From Candidatus Melainabacteria bacterium (GTDB lineage Bacteria > Cyanobacteriota > Vampirovibrionia > Obscuribacterales > Obscuribacteraceae): a DNA stretch of 16,112 bases. Every line of letters starts with the position of its first letter. Within the stretch, counting starts at the first letter, position 1. The notes below the pieces were generated by a model. The model made no database searches. It had not been told where the DNA came from and worked only from the letters and a program-made list of their open reading frames with translations. The stretch is taken from the NCBI GenBank assembly GCA_014380105.1, contig JACMKL010000488.1, positions 1 to 16,112 on the forward strand, written 5' to 3'. The position numbers were made by a program, and so were the translations under genes. Positions 1-6,097 of the stretch are shown here, one piece after another.

Positions 1-2
1 GC

Positions 3-65
3 GACATGGTGGCATTGAAATCGCTGCTGCAAAGCCAGAACCAAAATCAGCAGAACTACGCATAG
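3..65 (+). CDS. C-terminal tail of an upstream gene (partial)
   Basis: One frame is open from the window edge to a TAG at 63-65 and encodes about 20 residues rich in Gln and Asn (ending QNQNQQNYA). Such a hydrophilic Gln/Asn-rich end is plausible for a real protein C-terminus, but nothing identifies the family. Another frame is open further (to 328), and it belongs to the gene that starts at 215. The call is therefore tentative and rests only on frame openness and residue character. Confidence 0.35.
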   Translation, partial: DMVALKSLLQSQNQNQQNYA

Positions 66-214
66 ATAAGACATATAGGAAAAGGATTTGGAAGCGCCTC
101 AGTCCAATGAGCGGGAGCTTTCGGACCTTGTTATTTTATTTCGGCAAAGCGGGAATAAATCTCTTAATCCAGCGTTTAAGAACATTAGATGACCTTGAAA
201 CAAAGGAGAAACAT

Positions 215-751
215 TTGAAATTCTTTCGCGTCATACCGATCACACTACTTTTTCTCTTCGGGAGTAATCCGATGGAAGCCAATATAGTCAAAGTCCCAAA
301 TGAGCAAATTGTACTTGCCGCTGGTTGATTCTGGGGTGTTGAAGCGGAGCTTCAGCAGATTAAAGGCGTGACCTTTACCGAAGTCGGATACACCGGTGGT
401 AGTACCACTAATGCGACATACCCACAAGTATGTAGCGGCATGACTGGTCATGCCGAAGCAGTGTTAGTGAAATTTGATCCAAAACAGGTTTCACTACCAA
501 AAATTTTAGATGTATTTTGGGATATCAATCCAGCCAGATTTCCCGGACTTGGCAAAAGCCAGTACAGGTCTGCGATTTTTTACTTTGACGATGCACAGAA
601 GCGAATTGCTGAAGCTGAGAAAAAAAGATTAGAGTCTGAAAAACACTGGATGATTTTTACCGAAATCACCAAAGCCAGTACGTTTTGGCGTGCAGAAGAA
701 TACCACCAGAATTACAATCAAAAACACAGCGGCTCGTCCATCTGTAGATGA
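215..751 (+). CDS. msrA: Peptide-methionine (S)-S-oxide reductase MsrA, probable exported selenoprotein (Sec at TGA 326-328)
   Basis: MsrA reduces methionine-S-sulfoxide in proteins. The family's catalytic motif GCFWG appears here as G-TGA-FWG, and the frame continues unbroken for 140 more codons with clear MsrA motifs: VGYTGG, YPQVCSGMTGHAEAV, QYRSAIFY and EEYHQNY. TGA 326-328 is therefore read as selenocysteine (residue 38 of 178). The start is a TTG at 215 with a strong AAAGGAG Shine-Dalgarno at 202-208, six bases away. It gives a signal peptide: basic KFFR, hydrophobic core VIPITLLFLF, and a small-residue region ending near MEA. An enzyme in the periplasm or outside the cell is implied. 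Cys177, next to last, could be the resolving thiol forming a selenenylsulfide with Sec38. The usual HDP...NRQG segment is replaced by NPARFPGLGKSQ. The alternative is a recent Cys-to-stop mutation (TGC/TGT to TGA), but the hairpin downstream and the intact remainder argue against it. MsrA selenoproteins are known in some bacteria and algae. Confidence 0.85.
337..357 (+). promoter_or_regulatory. Candidate bacterial SECIS hairpin for Sec insertion in MsrA
   Basis: Bases 337-345 (TGTTGAAGC) pair with 349-357 (GCTTCAGCA): nine consecutive pairs including one T-G wobble, closing a GGA loop at 346-348. The loop begins 18 bases after the TGA (326-328). The published bacterial SECIS model wants a stem-loop directly downstream of UGA, with the apical loop roughly 16-37 nt away and a G in the first two loop positions; all three hold here. 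The hairpin lies within the coding sequence, as expected in bacteria. Whether the host has SelA, SelB, SelC and SelD cannot be seen in this window. Confidence 0.7.
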
Positions 752-756
752 GCCGC
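729..756 (+). other. Hairpin spanning the msrA stop codon
   Basis: GCGGCTCGTC (729-738) pairs with GATGAGCCGC (747-756), ten pairs with one G-T wobble and an eight-base loop. The TGA stop lies in the 3' arm. No T-run follows (the next bases are AAAATT), so it is not a canonical intrinsic terminator. It could protect the 3' end of the message or act as a Rho-dependent or processed end. Confidence 0.45.
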
Positions 757-960
757 AAAATTGAGTAGGTCGCACGTTCAGTTCGCCGAAAACTCTATAT
801 AGTAAAAAAGGTACTTCAAGAAGAAGTATTAGATCTGCGCACAACTGTTAAGCCCGGTCAGTACTGCGTTACAAGACTCGAGCCACCGCCTCCCTTGCCT
901 TTTCGCCCGATTTCTTTCGTTTCCCTCAAGCTTTGAGCTTTACAATACCCTGCTCCGAAA
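752..960. other. Intergenic stretch between msrA and the amino-acid operon promoter
   Basis: No convincing gene is seen on either strand. There is a weak 6-bp hairpin at 812-828 (TACTTC/GAAGTA) and a TACAAT at 941-946 that could be an alternative -10 box with a poor -35. Transcription from that box would include all of the attenuator leader that follows. Confidence 0.4.
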
Positions 961-988
961 TTGACTCTTACGTCAGGTCGTCCATAAT
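961..988 (+). promoter_or_regulatory. Sigma70-type promoter of the aspartate-family operon
   Basis: TTGACT (961-966) and CATAAT (983-988) each match the consensus at five of six positions and are separated by 16 bases. A six-base discriminator (AGGGAC) places the expected start of transcription at A995. That base is also the A of the leader peptide ATG, so the leader would be translated from a leaderless 5' end. Confidence 0.65.
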
Positions 989-994
989 AGGGAC

Positions 995-1081
995 ATGTTT
1001 AACACCGCGACCACAACTATGGCCATGCCGATGCCTTCCGGGAGGAGGGCGACATTGCCACATAGGTCACGGTTTGATTAA
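995..1081 (+). CDS. Putative Thr/Met-rich leader peptide (28 aa) of an attenuator
   Basis: ATG 995 opens a 28-codon frame ending at TAA 1079-1081. It begins MFNTATTTMAMPMP: four Thr in the first eight residues and Met at positions 1, 9, 11 and 13. The downstream operon encodes a methionine/cysteine-type PLP enzyme and aspartokinase, the entry to Thr and Met synthesis, so control codons for Thr and Met make sense. Classic thrL and trpL leaders work this way. There is no well-spaced Shine-Dalgarno (AGGG lies only two bases from the ATG). The predicted transcription start coincides with the ATG, so leaderless initiation is inferred. The frame is too short for coding statistics; support comes from composition, position and the RNA structures it overlaps. 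Confidence 0.6.
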   Translation: MFNTATTTMAMPMPSGRRATLPHRSRFD

Positions 1082-1126
1082 CTAAACCCGTCTCAATCTA
1101 GAAGTGCGCATTGTCCCTCTCTTCCC
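1004..1126 (+). promoter_or_regulatory. Attenuator RNA: competing pause/anti-antiterminator and antiterminator pairings
   Basis: Region 1 GCCTTCC (1033-1039) pairs with region 2 GGAGGGC (1044-1050) around a GGGA loop. Further imperfect pairing extends outward: CTATG 1017-1021 with CATAG 1061-1065, or ACCGCGACC 1004-1012 with GGTCACGGT 1065-1073 with one mismatch. Region 2 can instead pair with region 3: GGGAGGAGGG (1040-1049) with CTCTCTTCCC (1117-1126), ten consecutive pairs including two wobbles. Region 3 is the 5' arm of the terminator. A ribosome stalled on the Thr/Met codons around 1010-1027 would cover region 1, free region 2, and so favour the antiterminator. Uninterrupted translation would let 1:2 re-form and the terminator fold. 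It matches no SAM riboswitch or T-box class that I could recognise. Confidence 0.6.
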
Positions 1127-1147
1127 AGCTGGAAGAAGGGGCTTTTT
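1115..1147 (+). terminator. Intrinsic terminator (attenuator) ahead of the PLP-enzyme gene
   Basis: CCCTCTCTTCC (1115-1125) pairs with GGAAGAAGGGG (1131-1141): eleven positions with one T-G wobble and one mismatch, closing the loop CAGCT. It is followed by C and five T (1143-1147). It lies between the promoter and the start codon at 1167, so it would stop most transcripts before the operon unless prevented. Confidence 0.75.
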
Positions 1148-1166
1148 GTTATGGAGAATTATAAAA

Positions 1167-2438
1167 ATGACTAACTGTTCAACCACCCAAACCGACTGTA
1201 CAACCCAAGAAACCGTCGTCGAAGCGGCGAGAGATTACAGCTTTGCCACTCGTGCCATACACGATGGACAAGAGCCCGATTCCGCCACAGGCGCACTCGT
1301 TACGCCCATTTATCAAACATCCACTTTTGTTCTTGACGAACTTGGCGTCAACAAAGGCTTTCAATACGCTCGCACACATAACCCGACACGCTCGGCGCTC
1401 GAAGAATGCTTAGCATCTCTCGAAAACGCCAAGTACTGTCTCGCATCCGCCTCTGGATTGAGCGCGGCAGCAACCGTTATAAACCTTCTGTCCGCAGGCG
1501 ATCACGTCATTGTGGGTGAAGATGTTTATGGTGGCGTCTATCGTCTGTTCGAACGTGTCTTTACTCGTTATGGCATCACTTTCACATATATCGACGGCAA
1601 AGATTTGGATGCAATTGAAGCAGCCATCACGCCGCAAACCAAAATGGTCTGGTTGGAAACGCCTACAAATCCTCTTCTGCGTCTAGCGGACTTGTCGGCG
1701 GTAGCAGCTATCACAAAGGCTCGCAAACTGATTTTCGTAGTCGACAACACATTCGCCACACCATATTTCCAACGTCCAATCGAACTCGGCGCTGACGTGG
1801 TTGTGCACAGTACAACGAAATATATTTCCGGACACAGCGATATCATCGGTGGTGCTGTAATTACATCAAACGATCAATTATTTGAAGTTCTTAAATTCCA
1901 CAATAACGCTGTTGGTGCTGTCCCAGGACCATTCGATTGCTTCCTCGCGTTGAGAGGGGTGAAGACGCTCGCCCTGCGCATGAGAGAACATGAAAGAAAC
2001 GCTTTTGCAGTGGCGAGATTTTTGGAAGCACATCCTGCCATTGAAGCTGTTCACTATCCTGGTTTGGAATCACATCCTCAACACGAACTTGCTTCAAAGC
2101 AAATGAAAGGTTATGGCGGAGTTGTTGCTTGTGTCGTCAAAGGTGGACTGGATGCGGCAAAGCAAGTGGTCAACAACACCAAACTTTTCCAATTAGCTGA
2201 AAGTCTTGGTGGAGTTAAATCACTGATTTGCCATCCTGCCACAATGACTCATGCGCCAATTCCAAAAGAAGTGCGCGAACCTCTCGGTATTGTCGATGGT
2301 CTTATCCGCTTATCTTTAGGCATTGAAGACGCCAACGATTTGATTGCAGACTTGGAAAGAGTATTGCCCCGCGATACGAGCAAAACCACCACCAACGCAC
2401 CCACCGAAAAACGTATCCCAGTCGGAGCCGCCCGCTAG
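1167..2438 (+). CDS. Cys/Met-metabolism PLP-dependent enzyme (cystathionine gamma-synthase/gamma-lyase type)
   Basis: This 423-aa protein is a fold-type I PLP enzyme of trans-sulfuration. It shows TPIYQTSTF (46-54), YARTHNPTR (68-75), ASGLSAAATV, VYGGVYR (120-126), ETPTNPL (164-170), VVDNTFATPY (191-200), the PLP lysine K218 in HSTTKYISGHSD, SLGG near 347 and ICHPATMTH (354-362). It could be a gamma-synthase or O-acylhomoserine sulfhydrylase (methionine synthesis) or a gamma-lyase (cysteine from cystathionine); these cannot be separated by eye. Its place upstream of aspartokinase, under a Thr/Met-coded leader, favours the methionine direction. ATG 1167 has GGAG at 1153-1156. A GTG at 1104 in the same frame would run through the terminator and is rejected. 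The first 16 residues carry seven Thr and two Cys, an unusual non-conserved extension. The gene lies 46 bp before lysC with no terminator between. Confidence 0.88.
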   Translation: MTNCSTTQTDCTTQETVVEAARDYSFATRAIHDGQEPDSATGALVTPIYQTSTFVLDELGVNKGFQYARTHNPTRSALEECLASLENAKYCLASASGLSAAATVINLLSAGDHVIVGEDVYGGVYRLFERVFTRYGITFTYIDGKDLDAIEAAITPQTKMVWLETPTNPLLRLADLSAVAAITKARKLIFVVDNTFATPYFQRPIELGADVVVHSTTKYISGHSDIIGGAVITSNDQLFEVLKFHNNAVGAVPGPFDCFLALRGVKTLALRMREHERNAFAVARFLEAHPAIEAVHYPGLESHPQHELASKQMKGYGGVVACVVKGGLDAAKQVVNNTKLFQLAESLGGVKSLICHPATMTHAPIPKEVREPLGIVDGLIRLSLGIEDANDLIADLERVLPRDTSKTTTNAPTEKRIPVGAAR

Positions 2439-2484
2439 GTCGGACGCGCTCTCTCAGCACTAAAGTTTCACCAAGGAAATCAAA

Positions 2485-3753
2485 ATGTCGAACATCGCTG
2501 TTCTAAAATTCGGTGGCTCTTCTGTCAAAAATATCGGCAGAATCGAGCACGTCGCCAACATAATTTGCAGTTACAGACCAAACCCGGTAGTCGTTGTTGT
2601 GTCCGCGATGGGGGACACAACTGATTACTTACTCAGCCTGGCACGGCAATGCGACGCCAATCCGGACCAGCGCGAACTCGACTTATTGCTTTCCACCGGT
2701 GAGCAGGTGGCGATTGTTTTGCTAACTCTGATCTTGAAAAAGAAAGGTCTCAAAGCAAAATCTTTGACTGGACAGCAAGCAGGGATAAGCACTTCGCCAG
2801 AACACGGCTCGGCCCAAATTCTCGATATTGACGCAGATCTGCTGCGTCGTGAATTGTCAGAAAATGATGTTGTAGTAGTCGCCGGATTTCAGGGAATATC
2901 GGCAACCGGCCAAATCACAACACTCGGTCGGGGCGGCTCGGACACAACCGCAGTCGCTCTGGCCGCAGCTCTCGGAGTCGATACTTGTGAAATATACACC
3001 GACGTAAATGGTGTATTCACTGCCGACCCAAATGTGATTAAAGACGCAGTGCCACTGGCAGAAATTGCCTATGCCGAATGCGTTCAACTAGCAAAAAATG
3101 GAGCTCAAGTCATTCATCCGCGCGCGGTCGAATTGGGCGAACAATACAACGTATCAGTGCGGGTGCGAAATACATTCAATCCTGCCAACCAGGGAACAGA
3201 AATTAAAGGAGTGATCGACGTGGAAAAACGTAAAAATTATGCCGGTGTGGCGGTAGACGCAAACCATGGCTGCATCTCAATTGACGGTATCAAACCAGAA
3301 CAAAATTGCACAACTGAAGTGATCAGCTGCATCAGCGAATACTGCTCCTCGGTTGACCTGATTTCGCAATCAGTAGACAAAAATTCCGAAACAAAATCAC
3401 TGCAAGTTTCATTCCAGTATTCACATATTGATGATGCTTTAAAAGTGATCACCAGCTTGAAAGAAAAATTCCCAGAAATTGCCTGCCATGCCGATCTTGA
3501 ACTGTCCAAAGTCACTTTAGTTGGCTCTGGCATTCAAGGCAGCGCGGAAGCTGCTTTAAGAATCGTGGCAGTACTCGAGAGAAATGAAATCGAAGTGCGT
3601 TCAGTACGCTCAAGCGACATATTTATTTCATGCTTGCTGTCAAAACCAAAAGCCAATGAAGCTGCCAAACTGATTCACAAAGAATTTGGTCTGGCCACCG
3701 ATTTCAACACTCGCACAGAAACCGAAAACAGCGAACTCTGCAGAATAGCTTAG
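2485..3753 (+). CDS. lysC: Aspartokinase (monofunctional, with C-terminal ACT domains)
   Basis: It phosphorylates aspartate, the first step toward Lys, Thr, Met and Ile. The 422-aa length is typical of monofunctional LysC. The N-terminal KFGGSS (8-13), STGEQV, TLGRGGSDTTAVALAA, EIYTDVNGVFTADP and NGAQVIHPRAVE are the family's ATP- and aspartate-binding motifs. Two ACT regulatory modules occupy roughly 265-410, including VTLVGSGIQG and a final IFISCLLSKPKANEAAKLIH segment. AAGGAA at 2473-2478 supports ATG 2485. It follows the PLP-enzyme gene in an apparent operon. An internal ribosome site for the regulatory beta subunit is listed separately. It ends 2 bp before the convergent ferritin-like gene, so no terminator fits between them. 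Confidence 0.95.
   Translation: MSNIAVLKFGGSSVKNIGRIEHVANIICSYRPNPVVVVVSAMGDTTDYLLSLARQCDANPDQRELDLLLSTGEQVAIVLLTLILKKKGLKAKSLTGQQAGISTSPEHGSAQILDIDADLLRRELSENDVVVVAGFQGISATGQITTLGRGGSDTTAVALAAALGVDTCEIYTDVNGVFTADPNVIKDAVPLAEIAYAECVQLAKNGAQVIHPRAVELGEQYNVSVRVRNTFNPANQGTEIKGVIDVEKRKNYAGVAVDANHGCISIDGIKPEQNCTTEVISCISEYCSSVDLISQSVDKNSETKSLQVSFQYSHIDDALKVITSLKEKFPEIACHADLELSKVTLVGSGIQGSAEAALRIVAVLERNEIEVRSVRSSDIFISCLLSKPKANEAAKLIHKEFGLATDFNTRTETENSELCRIA
3205..3753 (+). CDS. lysC: Internal translation start for aspartokinase beta subunit (SD 3205-3211, GTG 3220)
   Basis: Inside lysC, AAAGGAG (3205-3211) sits eight bases before an in-frame GTG at 3220-3222 (Val246), giving a 177-residue product made up of the ACT regulatory domains. 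Class alpha2-beta2 aspartokinases such as those of Bacillus subtilis and Corynebacterium glutamicum produce the beta subunit from an in-frame start at about residue 245-250. Position, length and a near-perfect ribosome site agree. The separate protein is inferred, not shown. Confidence 0.65.
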   Translation, partial: KGVIDVEKRKNYAGVAVDANHGCISIDGIKPEQNCTTEVISCISEYCSSVDLISQSVDKNSETKSLQVSFQYSHIDDALKVITSLKEKFPEIACHADLELSKVTLVGSGIQGSAEAALRIVAVLERNEIEVRSVRSSDIFISCLLSKPKANEAAKLIHKEFGLATDFNTRTETENSELCRIA

Positions 3754-3755
3754 GC

Positions 3756-4298
3756 TCAGGTTCCAATACCGGTGTTGGCGGCTTCGACCGCCAGCACTTC
3801 ACTCGGATCCCAGCGAAAAATTGCTTTGACCAGGGGCAGCAACGGATGTTTTACGGCAGCTTGACTGAAAAATACTTCGTGCTCTCGCTCGGTAGCCGAC
3901 ATGTGATGCAGTTCGGGAATGAAGCGGTCGAGCCCGAGATGAGCGGCGTGCACGGCGGCACCGTCGTACTCCATGACGTTAGCGTGTTCTAACTTGCCTG
4001 CAAAATACATCGGCAGAAAATATCCGATGAAAAAGCATGCGCAAGCGACAGTGCGACCGACACAGGTCATCATTACTTCGCGCCAGGCTTGAGGTTTTTC
4101 ATTGAGCGCAGCGAGCATCTCGCCAACTGTGGCACGGTGCTCCCACTCTTCACGTTCGATCTTCTGAACTTGCGCGCGCTCTTCGGGGTTTCGCAGTGCC
4201 CGCCAATGCCCTGCATAGGCATATGCAGCTGCCAATTCTCCCGAGTAAGCTAATCTCAGGAGTCTGACTAACTGGCGTCGGTGCTCTGCCGTATCCAC
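3756..4298 (-). CDS. Ferritin-like di-iron protein (COQ7/rubrerythrin-like)
   Basis: This 180-aa, mostly helical protein has the ligand pattern of a four-helix di-iron centre: E21 in SGELAAAYAY, E51-W-E-H54 in helix 2, E110 after a hydrophobic helix, and E137-R-E-H140 in the last helix. The layout resembles the COQ7/demethoxyubiquinone hydroxylase and rubrerythrin superfamily, but COQ7 signature motifs are not complete, so no reaction is assigned. Residues 83-101 (around ACACFFIGYFLPMYFAG) are hydrophobic enough for membrane association, as in COQ7. The start is GTG at 4296-4298 with only a weak AGG upstream. It lies on the opposite strand to both neighbours and is convergent with lysC. Confidence 0.7.
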   Translation of the reverse strand: MDTAEHRRQLVRLLRLAYSGELAAAYAYAGHWRALRNPEERAQVQKIEREEWEHRATVGEMLAALNEKPQAWREVMMTCVGRTVACACFFIGYFLPMYFAGKLEHANVMEYDGAAVHAAHLGLDRFIPELHHMSATEREHEVFFSQAAVKHPLLPLVKAIFRWDPSEVLAVEAANTGIGT

Positions 4299-4369
4299 AA
4301 TTTAGACCTGCTATCCCGCCCGATGAAACAATTGTAGGCTCTTTGAATCACAACCAAAAACAAGCGCAG

Positions 4370-4375
4370 TATAAT
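4370..4375 (+). promoter_or_regulatory. Possible -10 box for the TPR-kinase pair
   Basis: A perfect TATAAT lies about 45 bases before the TTG start. The nearest -35 candidate, TTGAAT at 4343-4348, is 21 bases upstream, which is too far for an ideal promoter. The intergenic region is short and divergent, so a promoter is expected here. Confidence 0.35.
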
Positions 4376-4420
4376 CTTCATTGTTTCCCGTTTTGCGGAC
4401 AGATTGGAGAGTGACGAGCT

Positions 4421-5413
4421 TTGGATATTGGTACGCTCGTCTTTGCCGTGGTCGTTATCGTCTTTATTCGGATGAGACTTCAGCATCGCAAAATTGCTAT
4501 CGGCAGAAAGAAATTTCTTGAGTCGAATTTTCCGGAAGCAATCAAGTATTTCACGCAAGGCATCAACGAAAAATATGTGGTGATGGGCGTCAAGCCTCAC
4601 GCTTATTTAAGTCGCGCTGCGGTTTTATCAGCGATGGAAGATTACGAAGGCGCACTTGCCGACTGCGAAAAATGTCTCGAATTAAAGCCTGGCGATGCCA
4701 CCGGACTAGCGGTTAAGGGCATGGTCGAATGTCGCCTCGGAAGATATGATGATGCGATTAAAGATTGTGATGCAGCCATTCTCAAGGCGCCGATGGCTTC
4801 GATTGTTTATGTTTGCCGAGGCACTGTCCACACGTCGATGAATGAATTTGAGTCCGCACTCAAAAATTTCGATGTTTCACTAAATATGGTCCCGAAGTCC
4901 CAAACAGCTTATGTGCATCGGGCTGCGTGTCTTTTAAGAATGAGCAATTTTGAAGAAACTATCAAAGCATGCACGGAAGCATTGAAAATTCTTCCGAAAT
5001 CGTCGCAGATCAATTTGATTCGCGCATGTGCGTACATACAAATAAACGAATTCGACAAGGCTCTCGCCGATTTGATGGTTGCCGAAAAAACCTTTGCTAG
5101 CCAGCCTTCCGGCGCTGCAGCAAAAACACGAATGTTATTAGGGCGAGGGCAGGTGGATCAGGCTGACGAGTTTTTAAATAGTTTCCTAGGAAACTATTCT
5201 AAAAACACAAATGAGCTATCCTACCTCCGTGGTCGCATAAAAATGCTGAAGGCTCCGCAAGAAGCACAAGCTCATTTTGATGAAGCGCTAAAATTAGATC
5301 CATACAATTTGGAAGCTCTCTATAGAAAAGGTGAGCTTCTAGAACAGCTGGGCAGTGCCGCCGAGGGCGCCGCCATCAAAGAGAAGGCTATAGAAGAAGG
5401 ATTCGTAATCTAA
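4421..5413 (+). CDS. Membrane-anchored tetratricopeptide-repeat protein
   Basis: This 330-aa protein starts at TTG 4421 with GGAGA at 4406-4410. Residues 3-18 form a hydrophobic segment followed by basic residues, suggesting a single N-terminal membrane anchor with the rest in the cytoplasm. After that the protein is built of TPR units of about 34 residues (for example LESNFPEAIKYFTQGI, EDYEGALADCEKCLELKPGD, GRYDDAIKDCDAAI, EFESALKNFDVSLNMVPKSQ, APQEAQAHFDEALKLDPYN). These repeats mediate protein-protein contacts; no catalytic domain is seen. Its stop codon overlaps the start of the next gene (TAATG at 5411-5415), so the two products are probably made together and may work together. Confidence 0.8.
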   Translation: MDIGTLVFAVVVIVFIRMRLQHRKIAIGRKKFLESNFPEAIKYFTQGINEKYVVMGVKPHAYLSRAAVLSAMEDYEGALADCEKCLELKPGDATGLAVKGMVECRLGRYDDAIKDCDAAILKAPMASIVYVCRGTVHTSMNEFESALKNFDVSLNMVPKSQTAYVHRAACLLRMSNFEETIKACTEALKILPKSSQINLIRACAYIQINEFDKALADLMVAEKTFASQPSGAAAKTRMLLGRGQVDQADEFLNSFLGNYSKNTNELSYLRGRIKMLKAPQEAQAHFDEALKLDPYNLEALYRKGELLEQLGSAAEGAAIKEKAIEEGFVI

Positions 5414-6048
5414 TGTTTAACGTGTGTCCAGGTTGCGGTCAATATTCAGAAGCAAAAGATGTGATACCACTTCCGACGGTGGCAATTTGCAAATTTTGCA
5501 GTTACGGCAGCACCTTCCTATCCTTACCGATGTTTGTCGTCACCGGTGCAAGTGGCTCGGGAAAGACGACCGCCGCACTAAAACTGGCTCGCCAAGCTCA
5601 AAACGTAGTGGTTCTCGATCAAGATATTTTATGGAGAGACGAATATAACACGCCAGAAGATGACTATAGAGACTTTCGAAATGATTGGCTGAGGATGGCA
5701 AAGAACATTCATCAATCTGGGCGCTCGGTTGTTTTATTCGGCACCTCACATCCAGCACAATTCGAGAAAGTGCCGGAGCGGCGTTATATCGGAAAGATCC
5801 ACTATCTCGCGCTTGTTTGCGAAGCAACTGAATTGAAAAAGCGTTTGATGGGGCGCCCGGCATGGAGAAAATCTGGTCTTGAAGAAACGCTCACAGACAT
5901 GGATACATTCAATCAGTGGTTGAAAGATAACGCTGAAATCACTGACCCCAAAATGAAATTGCTCGACACAACTTCAATTACTGTTTTAGAAACAGTGGCA
6001 GCTATTCAAGAATGGATCAACGAGAATGTCGCTGAAGCGAGCGTCTAA
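5413..6048 (+). CDS. Zinc-ribbon plus P-loop kinase-like protein
   Basis: The 211-aa protein starts with a short zinc-ribbon-like part (C5-P-G-C8 and C26-K-F-C29). A P-loop NTPase follows, with Walker A GASGSGKTT at 45-53 and a hydrophobic strand ending in LDQDILW (about 71-77), as in shikimate/gluconate/nucleotide kinase-type folds. A lid-like ELKKRLMGRPAWRKSG segment lies around 138-153. The substrate is unknown. ATG 5413 overlaps the TPR gene's stop, implying translational coupling. A 58-bp piece of this gene (5858-5915) recurs at 7584-7641, beyond the photolyase gene. Confidence 0.7.
   Translation: MFNVCPGCGQYSEAKDVIPLPTVAICKFCSYGSTFLSLPMFVVTGASGSGKTTAALKLARQAQNVVVLDQDILWRDEYNTPEDDYRDFRNDWLRMAKNIHQSGRSVVLFGTSHPAQFEKVPERRYIGKIHYLALVCEATELKKRLMGRPAWRKSGLEETLTDMDTFNQWLKDNAEITDPKMKLLDTTSITVLETVAAIQEWINENVAEASV
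5858..5915 (+). repeat. 58-bp direct repeat, copy 1 (inside kinase-like gene)
   Basis: This stretch matches 7584-7641 at 55 of 58 positions without gaps, in the same orientation and 1726 bp apart. The photolyase gene lies entirely between the copies. Two of the three differences change an amino acid (Arg to Lys, Gly to Asp) and one is silent, as expected of a diverged copy of coding DNA. Confidence 0.9.
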
Positions 6049-6097
6049 CTGGCAAGGTAGCTGGATGGACTTCGAATTTCGAGGCACAGGCATCGCA

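Noticed and set aside
107..328. Separate 73-aa gene ending at the TGA 326-328
   Set aside because: It is the 5' part of the same frame as msrA. The better start with a ribosome site is at 215 and the TGA is explained as selenocysteine.
326..328. Genome-wide reassignment of TGA to Trp or Gly
   Set aside because: TGA ends several intact genes here (ferritin-like, mutM, msrA itself) and the position demands Cys/Sec, not Gly or Trp.
989..1110. SAM riboswitch or T-box upstream of the methionine-type gene
   Set aside because: I could not find the SAM-I core motifs or a T-box sequence followed by the right terminator; ACCGCG at 1004-1009 alone is not enough. A leader peptide explains the structures better. 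An Rfam scan would settle it.
1104..1166. GTG start at 1104 for the PLP enzyme
   Set aside because: The extension would be encoded by the terminator hairpin and has no family similarity; ATG 1167 has a ribosome site.
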